From MGBC102946 sp022793145 (GTDB lineage Bacteria; Bacillota_I; Bacilli_A; RF39; UBA660): 23,011 bases of DNA. Position numbers and translations under genes: made by a program. The stretch spans positions 1-23,011 of the forward strand of contig CANEDJ010000022.1 of assembly GCA_947426265.1 (NCBI GenBank), read 5' to 3'. Under the pieces are notes generated by a model that worked only from the letters and a program-made list of their open reading frames with translations, ran no database searches and had not been told where the DNA came from. This document shows positions 1 to 6,715 of this stretch, piece by piece (position 1 is the first letter of the stretch; each line of letters starts with the position of its first letter).

Positions 1-118
1 ATTTTTTTCCTTTTCCGATTGTACCCATTACGATTGGTACTGTGATCAAAGCTATGACCCCGATAATTATTATCACGGCCAAAAGCTCGATCAAGGTGAA
101 TCCCTTTTTCGATTCCAT
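1..118 (-). CDS. Type IV prepilin-like protein, N-terminal fragment (cut by window edge)
   Basis: The 39 visible codons start with a short basic leader (MESKKG) followed by FTLIELLAVI, the prepilin peptidase/N-methylation signal of type IV pilins and competence/type II pseudopilins: Gly at the cut site, Phe as the new N-terminus and Glu at mature position 5. A hydrophobic alpha-helix follows, reaching a lysine-rich stretch at the window edge. The protein would be cleaved and methylated, then assembled into a pilus or pseudopilus anchored in the membrane. The start is ATG at 116-118, with a GGAGTG ribosome binding site just upstream. It is the first gene after a terminator, so it is separate from the PH-domain gene. 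My hand count gives about 40% G+C here, higher than the surrounding AT-rich DNA, with codons such as GCC, CTT and ATC. Whether it belongs to a competence, pilus or secretion system cannot be seen. Confidence 0.85.
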   Translation of the reverse strand, partial: MESKKGFTLIELLAVIIIIGVIALITVPIVMGTIGKGKK

Positions 119-152
119 AATATTCACTCCATTTCATTTCTATTCTAAAATT

Positions 153-181
153 AGTATAACTGATTTTAAAATCTATATTCA
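153..181 (-). promoter_or_regulatory. Putative promoter of the prepilin gene with a palindrome in the spacer
   Basis: On the minus strand there is a TATACT -10 box (153-158), with a weak -35 about 17 bases upstream. The spacer contains the perfect 12-base palindrome GATTTTAAAATC (162-173), which could be an operator. It lies about 35 bases before the start codon. Confidence 0.35.
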
Positions 182-260
182 TTTTTGTACTCATTTAGTT
201 TCACTTATATATTTAAGAAAAAAAAATCAATTCGATCTTTTAACATCACCATTTATTTTC

Positions 261-290
261 AAAAAAAAGAAAGTCTATTCACTGACTTTC
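261..290 (-). terminator. Rho-independent terminator of the thioredoxin-like/PH-domain operon
   Basis: Minus strand: stem GAAAGTC/GACTTTC (284-290 with 269-275) around an 8-base loop, followed directly by eight T residues (261-268). It overlaps the stop codon of the PH-domain gene. Confidence 0.85.
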
Positions 291-715
291 ACATATCTTC
301 TTTTTTCTCGCATCATATATTCTGTAATACAAGTTTCAATTTCAGGCAAAGCTTCCCTTTGCAGATTTGAAAGATGTACAAACTCTTTTATCGTATCAAT
401 ATATATTTTTCCCCAAAAAAGTCCCATTTTCACTTCTATATCATTAAACATATCTGGAGTAATTGCTGTAAAAAAATAACCAAATAATAATCTTTTTTGA
501 GCCAATAAAATTCTTTTATTTGTAAGCACAACAACATAAGTTGTTATAATATCAAATGGATTATCATTCTTTTGAGCAGCAAAAGCATATTTTACCGTTT
601 CTCCTGGATTTAAGTGCAGTTCTGCTATCTTTGAATGTGCTTTTAATCTCCATGCAACAGTAAAAGGATAACGTTCCTTAAAAGCTTTGGCTTTTTTATA
701 GACTTCACTTTCCAT
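275..715 (-). CDS. Bacterial PH-domain-like protein
   Basis: A 146-residue protein with no signal peptide or clear membrane span. Residues about 37-115 show the strand pattern of small bacterial PH-like proteins: a PGE turn, hydrophobic strands, and the characteristic 'VVLTNKRILL' strand, ending in an amphipathic helix (about 120-140). The domain type is recognised from family knowledge; the ligand is unknown. It is the second gene of an operon: its ribosome binding site (AGGAGG) overlaps the TAG stop of the upstream thioredoxin-like gene, with a 10-base gap between coding regions, so the two are translationally coupled. A terminator follows at once. Function beyond the fold is not assigned. 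Confidence 0.7.
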   Translation of the reverse strand: MESEVYKKAKAFKERYPFTVAWRLKAHSKIAELHLNPGETVKYAFAAQKNDNPFDIITTYVVVLTNKRILLAQKRLLFGYFFTAITPDMFNDIEVKMGLFWGKIYIDTIKEFVHLSNLQREALPEIETCITEYMMREKRRYVKVSE

Positions 716-725
716 AAATTTCCTC

Positions 726-1160
726 CTACTCAGAAATTATATTACTATCCTTTAAAAATGTAATAAAAGCATTTTCTGATATCACTCCAATATTTGCTTT
801 TACTACCTGATTATCTTTTACGACAGCAATAGTAGGGGTACCAAAATCATCCCAATCAAGACCCAAATTATCAACAATTGTACGAACTTGACTTTCTGTA
901 AGACTATCAGTATTAATATCTACATATTCTATTTTGTATTCTTTTGTCACTTTTTCTAGTGTTGGATGAAAAGTAGTACAAGCACCACATCCTGGACGCC
1001 CTATATAAACTAATTTCTCCTCACTAGAAGCATATGCATCTGTAAACTTTTTCATCATTTTACTTCTTGACATACTAGTTTGAACCATTCCAAATGCAAT
1101 CAATGCAACAAATGCAGCAATTACACCTATTACTACTAAGATTTTTTTGTTTTCATTCAT
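726..1160 (-). CDS. Membrane-anchored thioredoxin-like protein
   Basis: 144 residues. Residues 7-28 form one hydrophobic segment, either an uncleaved signal anchor or signal peptide with no lipobox cysteine, so the catalytic part should face outside the membrane. The thioredoxin fold carries a CGAC redox pair (Cys58, Cys61) in the context 'YIGRPGCGAC' and a cis-proline loop 'GTPT' (Pro109). This resembles small thioredoxin-like proteins of Firmicutes annotated as bacteriocin-transport accessory proteins, but no bacteriocin gene is nearby, so I call only the fold. A role in thiol/disulfide exchange on exported proteins is inferred. The start has GAGGG about 9 bases upstream. It is co-transcribed with the PH-domain gene. 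Confidence 0.8.
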   Translation of the reverse strand: MNENKKILVVIGVIAAFVALIAFGMVQTSMSRSKMMKKFTDAYASSEEKLVYIGRPGCGACTTFHPTLEKVTKEYKIEYVDINTDSLTESQVRTIVDNLGLDWDDFGTPTIAVVKDNQVVKANIGVISENAFITFLKDSNIISE

Positions 1161-1195
1161 AATAAAATCCCTCTTTTCAATGTTTTTCTTCTCTT

Positions 1196-1224
1196 ATTGT
1201 ATCATAATTCAAACTATTTTAATA
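1196..1224 (-). promoter_or_regulatory. Putative extended -10 promoter of the thioredoxin-like operon
   Basis: Minus strand TGATACAAT gives a TACAAT -10 (1196-1201) with an extended TGn. The -35 is poor (TATTAA at 1219-1224). Transcription would begin about 30 bases before the start codon. Confidence 0.4.
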
Positions 1225-1263
1225 CTATTATTTATTTCTAACTAAATAATATTAAATAGTAAC

Positions 1264-1297
1264 AAAAAAGAAATGATTTCCTTTTTCAAATCATTTC
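1264..1297 (-). terminator. Rho-independent terminator, probably the ancestral secA terminator
   Basis: Minus strand: a 10-bp perfect stem (1288-1297 with 1270-1279), an 8-base loop, then TTTTTT (1264-1269). No intact gene precedes it on this strand; the sequence just upstream is the displaced copy of the secA 3' end at 1364-1404. It is therefore best explained as the original secA terminator, separated from the gene by the island. Confidence 0.75.
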
Positions 1298-1363
1298 AAT
1301 ATATCTTTTTAAAATATCAAATTGTCAACATCTTATAAAGTCTTTACAATCGGTTTATCTTAC

Positions 1364-1404
1364 TTTCCACAGTAATTTTTATATTTAAGTCCGCTTCCAC
1401 ATGG
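1364..1404. repeat. Left attachment-site repeat (displaced secA 3' end)
   Basis: Matches 7141-7181 at 39 of 41 positions. Read on the minus strand it encodes PCGSGLKYKNYCGK and a TAA stop. Compared with intact secA, one cysteine codon of the SEC-C motif is changed to tyrosine (TGC to TAC), so this copy is no longer under selection or came from a divergent element. Confidence 0.85.
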
Positions 1405-1509
1405 CTAGCATTTTTAAGACTACCACTTCCCACTCGTTAATTTCCTTTAAAACGAGGCTTTTATTACTTTTATATTTTAGTATATTCCAGCTAATCTCTA
1501 GTAGAGTGA

Positions 1510-1530
1510 CTCTAAATGTGGTTCCAGAAT
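1510..1530 (+). repeat. Putative integrase arm-site, left end
   Basis: CTCTAAATGTGGTTCCAGAAT differs from 7050-7070 at one position (T for C). It lies 105 bases inside the left core repeat. The direct orientation and near-identity at both island ends fit arm-type recognition sites of a tyrosine recombinase. The rest of 1405-1600 holds no convincing gene on either strand. Confidence 0.6.
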
Positions 1531-1604
1531 TGCAAATTTCCCACATCTTTTATTCTTTATTACATCTTAATTATACCATTTTTCCTTTAATATATCTATC
1601 TAAC

Positions 1605-1653
1605 TTGACTAACTTTTAAATAAGAGTGATTAATAGACCGACGAATTAGGAGA
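1605..1653 (+). promoter_or_regulatory. Promoter/regulatory region of the 67-residue gene, shared with the gene at 6228
   Basis: TTGACT (1605-1610), an 18-base spacer, then ATTAAT (1629-1634) is a plausible promoter. The 17 bases AATAAGAGTGATTAATA (1619-1635) recur exactly at 6188-6204. The whole 62-base stretch up to the ATG aligns without gaps with the other gene's upstream region, about 45 of 62 identical. AGGAGA (1648-1653) is the ribosome binding site. Confidence 0.55.
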
Positions 1654-1658
1654 TAGTT

Positions 1659-1862
1659 ATGAAGTATATTATTAAACCTAAAAATAGAATTGAATGTATT
1701 AGTAGAAACGGAGATTATCATGGATATTTTATTATTAAAAATATTGAGATAGTTCTATCCGCTAAAAATCCAAGAGACTTACAAGTAATGATGAAATTTA
1801 GGCATAAGATTGAAGAACAACTTGTTGATTATTTAAATTCTAAAAATTATAGAAATGATTAA
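1659..1862 (+). CDS. Small island protein of unknown function (67 residues)
   Basis: A basic 67-residue protein starting MKYIIKPKNRIECISRNG, without membrane segment or signal peptide. The middle shows alternating hydrophobic residues suggesting beta-strands (about 20-35), and the C-terminal half looks helical and charged. I recognise no family. It is real on three grounds: a good ribosome binding site (AGGAGA, 5 bases before ATG), an upstream region shared with the other plus-strand island gene at 6228, and a hairpin terminator right after the stop. It points toward hsdS (convergent, 24 bases between stop codons). Its position within a restriction-modification island suggests an accessory or regulatory role, but nothing in the sequence shows it. 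Confidence 0.65.
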   Translation: MKYIIKPKNRIECISRNGDYHGYFIIKNIEIVLSAKNPRDLQVMMKFRHKIEEQLVDYLNSKNYRND

Positions 1863-1863
1863 A

Positions 1864-1890
1864 GCCCACCTATTTGGTGAGCCCTTTTAA
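1864..1890. terminator. Bidirectional terminator between the 67-residue gene and hsdS
   Basis: Hairpin with core stem CACC/GGTG around a 5-base loop, extended outward with one mismatch on the plus strand or with G-U pairs on the minus strand. T runs exist on both sides (CCCTTTT on plus; GGGCTTT on minus). It serves two convergent genes and overlaps the hsdS stop. Confidence 0.6.
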
Positions 1891-3347
1891 ATAAATGAAC
1901 AAATTAATTGATCCATTTTTTTCATGATTGTTTCAATAGAATTAATTATATTTCTTTGTTGTTTTAATTTTTTATCTATCTCACATACAATACTTTTTTG
2001 TTTGTCTATAGAAATATTAGGAATAGGAAAATCTTGTAAATTATTTGGAAAAATATTTGTATTATTTCCTAATCCTTTTTTATTTATTGCAATCATATAT
2101 TGAAAATACTGAATTCTAAAATAGTAATATGCAAACTTTGGATTAATAAATTTTCTATTAAATCTAAATCTAATTATAAAATCACAAAAGATTGCATTTA
2201 TATCTTCTTCACTTATTGCTACTTTACCTATGCCACCTTCTCCAGATCTCATCATTAATATATCATCTTTTGCAACAATTGTAGATACTGGTTCACTTAT
2301 GCCTTTTATTTTTTTAGATAAATGATTATTAGAATAATTATTATCAACACGTTTTAAATTCCCATAGTCAATTTTCCATTTACTGATATCTGCCATAGAT
2401 ATGTAATAATAATCTCCATTTTCATCAAATTCATCTGATATTCCTTGTCCAGTAATTATTGGAATTTCTACTACTTCTTTTAACTGATAATACGGTCTAC
2501 TAACAATTTCATTATGCACATATTCACCTGCTGGTCTATGAAATTTACTACTAAACCTACAATCTATATTGTTGCCAAATTGACTAAATTTTGCTGTATA
2601 TATTTTTTTATTATTTAACAAATTGAATTTATTTGTGTTATAATCAAAATATTTAATTATAGTTTCGTTTATGATTACCGAATCATCTTTTTTATTTGAT
2701 AATAAGTTTTTTATTTCAGCATCAGATTTTAATAATTCATCAGTTATTTGACCTTTCTTATTACATTCTTTTAACTTATCAACACTTTCTTGATTTAAAA
2801 GTACATAAGCTAAATCTTTAGGATTCAATGTTGGATATCCTTTTCCCGTTCTTGAAATAGAATTTAAATCTTGAAAAATACTACTTCTTATACAACCATA
2901 GAATAATCGACTATCTATTAATGGTCTTAATATTATAAATGCTTTAGTAAAATAAATATCATCATTGGAATCATCAATATATACGATTTCCTTTAAATAC
3001 GGTCTTATCTTTGAAATCAATATATCTCCTTTTCGTGGCTTAATTATATCGCCTTTTTCAATTTTTTTATAATAATCAGATAATTCTGGTATTTGATTTT
3101 CAAAATCAATAATTACAGGATATGTAAATCCATCAGAATCTACATCGCTTATTTGACAATATTTAAATTCTCCTAATTCTTCGATATTAATGCTATCTGG
3201 TTCTATTACGTTGGAAATATCTAATAAAGATACTTTTTCTTTTTTATTTTCATTGTTTTTAATTAAATATGAAATATAATTATAATCAAATCGATTTGTA
3301 TATTCTTTGCTAAATGAATTTAGTTTTACATTCTTTAATACTTTCAT
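1887..3347 (-). CDS. hsdS: Restriction-modification specificity subunit (HsdS-like, two target-recognition domains)
   Basis: 486 residues, the normal length for a specificity subunit with two target-recognition domains. The first spans about 15-200 ('GEFKYCQISDVDSDGF', 'KGDILISKIRPYLKEIVYI') and the second about 285-465 ('GDYYYISMADISKWKI', 'AKDDILMMRSGEGGIGKVAI', 'GLGNNTNIFPNNLQDFPIP'). Each ends in helical spacer sequence; the last helix (about 455-486) is the usual C-terminal coiled-coil. Such proteins bind a split DNA site and position the methyltransferase/nuclease subunit. The ribosome binding site GGGAG overlaps the TAG stop of the upstream gene (4 bases between coding regions), so the subunits are made together. 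No helicase-type HsdR is present, which argues against a classical type I system. Confidence 0.9.
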   Translation of the reverse strand: MKVLKNVKLNSFSKEYTNRFDYNYISYLIKNNENKKEKVSLLDISNVIEPDSINIEELGEFKYCQISDVDSDGFTYPVIIDFENQIPELSDYYKKIEKGDIIKPRKGDILISKIRPYLKEIVYIDDSNDDIYFTKAFIILRPLIDSRLFYGCIRSSIFQDLNSISRTGKGYPTLNPKDLAYVLLNQESVDKLKECNKKGQITDELLKSDAEIKNLLSNKKDDSVIINETIIKYFDYNTNKFNLLNNKKIYTAKFSQFGNNIDCRFSSKFHRPAGEYVHNEIVSRPYYQLKEVVEIPIITGQGISDEFDENGDYYYISMADISKWKIDYGNLKRVDNNYSNNHLSKKIKGISEPVSTIVAKDDILMMRSGEGGIGKVAISEEDINAIFCDFIIRFRFNRKFINPKFAYYYFRIQYFQYMIAINKKGLGNNTNIFPNNLQDFPIPNISIDKQKSIVCEIDKKLKQQRNIINSIETIMKKMDQLICSFI

Positions 3348-3351
3348 TTTG

Positions 3352-5739
3352 CTACTCCCAATTGATATTCCTTAGATAATCCAATATTTTTTCTTTAATA
3401 TCATCATCGACCATTATTTCATTATTTTGATTTGTTCGATACAAATCGTTAGGCATCGGTTTTATACTATTTGCTTTTCTTTTATATCCAACATTATCTG
3501 CTTCGGCCATAAATATTTCATAATCAAGTTCTTCAGACACTTTATTAAATACCCACCAAGTATTTACATATCCAAATTCTTTTTCCATATCCTTATCATA
3601 TTTACATAAATCGTTTATATTAAATGAGTACTTAGTCAGTATGTCTTCTATATCAAGATTTTTATCCTCAGGCCTTATTGTATCTCCTAATAATTCAAAC
3701 AACAGATTTTTCTCATCAGACTTGTTTAACTCTTTAATAGAAGGATATTTATTTTTATCTTTTCCATCTAAATATACAGATTTAATATTTTCTATTCTTG
3801 TTTTTAATTTACCATATTGATTCGCATACTTCTCCCATGTTGCTTCCCATTTTCTCATATCTATATCTGTTTTCTTTTGAGCAAATAAAATACTCGTTTT
3901 TGTATTGGTGAATGGGGCAAAAGTTAACTGTGGCAAAGAAACAATAGCTTTAATATTAAAATATTTAAATAAGAATAATCTTATATATTTATTTTCCGTT
4001 GTATCAAATATGCTTTCTGGTAAAACTATAGCCATTCTTCCTTTTGGTTTTAATAACTGATAATATCTTTCTATAAATAAGTTCTCGGTATTCTTTTTCT
4101 TATCAAATACAAACGAATGACTTAATTTTTTCTTTGTATCATTATCTAAACTCACTGAAAACGGTGGATTTGTTAATATTAAATCAAACTGTTCATTGAC
4201 ATTTTTAGAATAAAAATTATCTGCAAATTCCTTATTTAATGCATTAGGAGCTGAAGGTTTTATGTATTCATTAAACGGAAGAAGACCATCTCCTTTTTGG
4301 GCACCAACAAAAATATTCGTTGAACCATCACCATGTAATATCATGTTTACTTTAGTAGCTGTTCCTAAATTAAAATTCAATTCTGATCCATAAATATATT
4401 CTCTTGCCCATTTGTTCTCACGATTGTCAGGATAAAACCACTCATTAAATTTATCTTCTACAGCTCTGCTTGTATCCAATCTATTCTTAAATCTATATTT
4501 AATATTTTTAGTAATAAATTTCATATATTCAATCAAAAATGTTCCTGAACCAGCTGATGGATCTATCATATATGGTATTTCTCTATCGGCATTTATCCTA
4601 TTAATTGCAAGTTTATCAGCCTGAATTCCCCATAACATAAACCTTACAACATTAATATGTGTAAAAAATTGTCCTTTTGTTTGTTTAAATCCATTTCTTA
4701 TAATGCCTTCAAAAAAATCACCTAATATATCTTTACCTGATAAGCTATTTTTCCCATCTACAAATGAATATTTTTCTAATGCTTGAACAGTATATTTTAC
4801 TTTTTCTATTGAAAATTTCTTTGTATCAACAACATTAGAATCTTCTATTTCTTTTTGGTCTGTTATGTTTAATTTATCTTTTAATGCTCTTTTATACAAC
4901 CCATTTATTCTTTTATATAAATCTTCGTTTGATTCATAAGACAATGTCTGAAAATCGTATATTTCTCCATCTCTTTTTTCGTCTTCATCTTCTATTTTGG
5001 CTAAAATAAGATTTGTTAATGAAGAAAATATATCATTATCATCTGTTCCTCCACCTCCCCACAATACATTGTGCAAATCAATTTGCAAACGACTCAACAT
5101 ATCATGCGTAAAATTTGTTTCAAGATCTTTTCCATTTCCTGTTCCTTTAGTATATGGTGTTTTTTTAGCCTCGCCATAATTGCCAGGAATATCGGTTAAA
5201 TAATCAAGAGATTCTTCCCATTCTTTATAATTTTGAAATTTCTCATTATCTATGATAATGCATTCGTCAATAATATCATTTCCTATAAATCCAATTGTAT
5301 ATAGGATTAAATATTTAACATCATGTCCTTCTGTTTTTTCCATGCCAGCCACTTTAAATAATTGTTCTTCTATAGTTTTATTTTTTTCAGTCGTTTCATA
5401 CTCAAAAGGATTCTTCACTTCTATAAATAGGAAAGCATCTCTCTTTTCATCTCTAACTATTATGTCAATCCTGCTAGTATTAGTATGTGGCCTTCCTGCT
5501 GTATATTCATGCTCTATCTCAATGTTGTTTATTGAATATCCCAATTCATTTATCAATTTTGTTAAAATATATGCCCTTACTAATTCCTCATCCCCATTTT
5601 TACGAGGCTTACCAACAAGCTCATCAACATACTCTACATTACGAGTTTCAACATCAAATTTCTTTACAATCTTTTTTGGTGAATTTTCTATATATTTTCT
5701 TATTAATTCTTTTTGTTCTACATTCAAATTTCTTTCCAT
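3352..5739 (-). CDS. Fused PD-(D/E)XK nuclease and N6-adenine DNA methyltransferase (BcgI-like RM subunit)
   Basis: 795 residues. The N-terminal part (about 45-180) is an HsdR-N-like nuclease domain: Asp92 in 'SRIDIIV', Glu107 and Lys109 in 'FLFIEVKNP', and Gln126 in 'EEQLFKVAGM' fit a PD-(D/E)XK active site. From about 210 on is a type I-style N6-adenine methyltransferase: motif X around 'FFTHINVVRFM' (359-368), the SAM-binding 'DPSAGSGTF' (393-401) and catalytic 'NPPF' (524-527). One polypeptide can therefore both cut and methylate, with target choice from the adjacent HsdS. This matches the A-subunit logic of type IIB/IIG enzymes such as BcgI, and no ATP-dependent translocase domain is seen. 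The ATG follows the regulator's stop by one base, and the ribosome binding site (GGAG) lies inside the regulator's last codons. All motifs look intact. Confidence 0.88.
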   Translation of the reverse strand: MERNLNVEQKELIRKYIENSPKKIVKKFDVETRNVEYVDELVGKPRKNGDEELVRAYILTKLINELGYSINNIEIEHEYTAGRPHTNTSRIDIIVRDEKRDAFLFIEVKNPFEYETTEKNKTIEEQLFKVAGMEKTEGHDVKYLILYTIGFIGNDIIDECIIIDNEKFQNYKEWEESLDYLTDIPGNYGEAKKTPYTKGTGNGKDLETNFTHDMLSRLQIDLHNVLWGGGGTDDNDIFSSLTNLILAKIEDEDEKRDGEIYDFQTLSYESNEDLYKRINGLYKRALKDKLNITDQKEIEDSNVVDTKKFSIEKVKYTVQALEKYSFVDGKNSLSGKDILGDFFEGIIRNGFKQTKGQFFTHINVVRFMLWGIQADKLAINRINADREIPYMIDPSAGSGTFLIEYMKFITKNIKYRFKNRLDTSRAVEDKFNEWFYPDNRENKWAREYIYGSELNFNLGTATKVNMILHGDGSTNIFVGAQKGDGLLPFNEYIKPSAPNALNKEFADNFYSKNVNEQFDLILTNPPFSVSLDNDTKKKLSHSFVFDKKKNTENLFIERYYQLLKPKGRMAIVLPESIFDTTENKYIRLFLFKYFNIKAIVSLPQLTFAPFTNTKTSILFAQKKTDIDMRKWEATWEKYANQYGKLKTRIENIKSVYLDGKDKNKYPSIKELNKSDEKNLLFELLGDTIRPEDKNLDIEDILTKYSFNINDLCKYDKDMEKEFGYVNTWWVFNKVSEELDYEIFMAEADNVGYKRKANSIKPMPNDLYRTNQNNEIMVDDDIKEKILDYLRNINWE

Positions 5740-5740
5740 A

Positions 5741-6076
5741 TTACTTCTTCTCCATACTACTTATCATTTTTCTAATTTTTCTTTTAACATTATCATTTTC
5801 AATAATATATGCCTCTATATCTGCAGGTATTTTTTTTGATTTATGGCTTTCTGAAGCTAAATCATATAATTCTATTTGTTCTTTATCAGAAAGTCCTAAC
5901 ACCATAATCATTGTTTTCATTAAATTTGCCGAAGGAACTCTTTTTCCATTTTCCAGGTCATGTAAATACTGTGGTGTGATCCCAAAATCTCTAATTATAT
6001 CTGCTCTTTTTTTGTCTGAAGCATCAACTTTTCTATCTACCTTTTTTTTAATAAATTCTCCTAATTTCCCATTCAT
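5741..6076 (-). CDS. XRE-family HTH regulator, probable controller of the RM operon
   Basis: 111 residues. A Cro/C1-type helix-turn-helix lies at about 20-70: 'KRADIIRDFGITPQYLHDLENGKRVPSANLMKTMIMVLGL' cut into its helices shows the recognition-helix pattern ITPQYLHDLENGKR. The C-terminal half is charged and helical, possibly for dimerisation. It is the first gene of the operon with the nuclease-methyltransferase (one base between coding regions) and hsdS, the usual place of a controller protein that delays restriction after entry into a new host. Operator candidates lie just upstream: a 16-base tandem repeat at 6096-6127. The ribosome binding site AAGGGTG (6082-6088) precedes the ATG. Confidence 0.85.
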   Translation of the reverse strand: MNGKLGEFIKKKVDRKVDASDKKRADIIRDFGITPQYLHDLENGKRVPSANLMKTMIMVLGLSDKEQIELYDLASESHKSKKIPADIEAYIIENDNVKRKIRKMISSMEKK

Positions 6077-6095
6077 ATTATCACCCTTATTCTAA

Positions 6096-6127
6096 TTATC
6101 AACATATATGCTTATCAACTTATATGC
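6096..6127 (-). repeat. 16-bp tandem direct repeat upstream of the XRE gene, candidate operator
   Basis: Two adjacent copies of TTATCAACATATATGC (6096-6111 and 6112-6127; one mismatch). On the minus strand they contain TTGATA hexamers and sit about 20-50 bases before the regulator start. TTGATA with an 18-base spacer and TAGAAT is a possible promoter, so bound repressor would cover the promoter. Controller-type regulators often bind such repeats; binding here is inferred. Confidence 0.55.
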
Positions 6128-6173
6128 TTATTTTAACACAAAATAAAAAAATTCACAATAAACTTACATTAAC

Positions 6174-6222
6174 TTGCATTATTTTTGAATAAGAGTGATT
6201 AATATAACACCAGTTTAGGAGG
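6174..6222 (+). promoter_or_regulatory. Promoter/regulatory region of the 107-residue gene, shared with the gene at 1659
   Basis: TTGCAT (6174-6179), 18-base spacer, ATTAAT (6198-6203), with AATAAGAGTGATTAATA at 6188-6204 identical to 1619-1635. AGGAGG (6217-6222) is the ribosome binding site and decides the start: ATG at 6228, not the GTG at 6222, which lies inside it. Confidence 0.55.
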
Positions 6223-6227
6223 TGTAT

Positions 6228-6551
6228 ATGATTCGTAAGAATACAAGTGGTGATATTAGTGATGAAGAGTTTGAGAAAGTATTAAGACCTTTTGTAGATA
6301 ACTATGATGAATTTGTTGTTAGTTATATTATGTCGAAGGTTATTGCTTATTATATTGCTAATAGTTATTATCGTAATGCTATGTATGAAGGTTCTTTTCT
6401 TCAACATTATAATTCTGCTAAAGATTTAATTAATTTTTTTGGGGAAGATTATGAAAAGACTAAAACTGAAGTATTTAAATTACTAAAAATTAAATATGTT
6501 TTAAAAGTTATTAATGAAAATCCATTAGATTTCAAAAAAATAGAGTATTAG
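6228..6551 (+). CDS. Small island protein of unknown function (107 residues)
   Basis: 107 residues from ATG 6228 (MIRKNTSGDISDEEFEKVLR...), with AGGAGG five bases upstream. The composition is helical, acidic near the N-terminus, and rich in Tyr and Ile in the middle ('SYIMSKVIAYYIANSYYRN', about 32-50). That stretch is amphipathic rather than a plain membrane span. No signal peptide, HTH or catalytic motif is evident and I do not recognise a family. It is transcribed divergently from the XRE regulator and followed by a good terminator. Its upstream region is closely similar to that of the 67-residue gene at the other end of the RM operon, so the two are probably co-regulated, perhaps by the XRE protein. 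Confidence 0.7.
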   Translation: MIRKNTSGDISDEEFEKVLRPFVDNYDEFVVSYIMSKVIAYYIANSYYRNAMYEGSFLQHYNSAKDLINFFGEDYEKTKTEVFKLLKIKYVLKVINENPLDFKKIEY

Positions 6552-6575
6552 ATTTTGTTCTAATACCCTTTTATT
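6545..6575 (+). terminator. Rho-independent terminator after the 107-residue gene
   Basis: Perfect 8-bp stem GTATTAGA/TCTAATAC (6545-6552 and 6559-6566), 6-base loop, then CCCTTTTATTT. It overlaps the TAG stop codon. From here to 6715 I see no gene. Confidence 0.75.
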
Positions 6576-6715
6576 TGCCTAAATTTATAATAAAATTAAA
6601 TTGATTATTTATTGTTTATATATTCATTTTCCAAAAAACTCAGGGAAATATTATAATTGTATGAATGTAGGTGGGCTGTGGGTGGAGAAAAATTATTAAA
6701 TTTTGGTATCTATGA

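Noticed and set aside
1401..1619. Plus-strand open frame of 72 codons at the left island edge
   Set aside because: It starts inside the attachment repeat, has no ribosome binding site, and covers the arm-site region; its composition is that of translated AT-rich noncoding DNA.
5252..6095. Two long plus-strand open frames (195 and 202 codons) opposite the RM genes
   Set aside because: They run antisense to the clear nuclease domain and XRE gene and consist of low-complexity hydrophobic sequence without ribosome binding sites.
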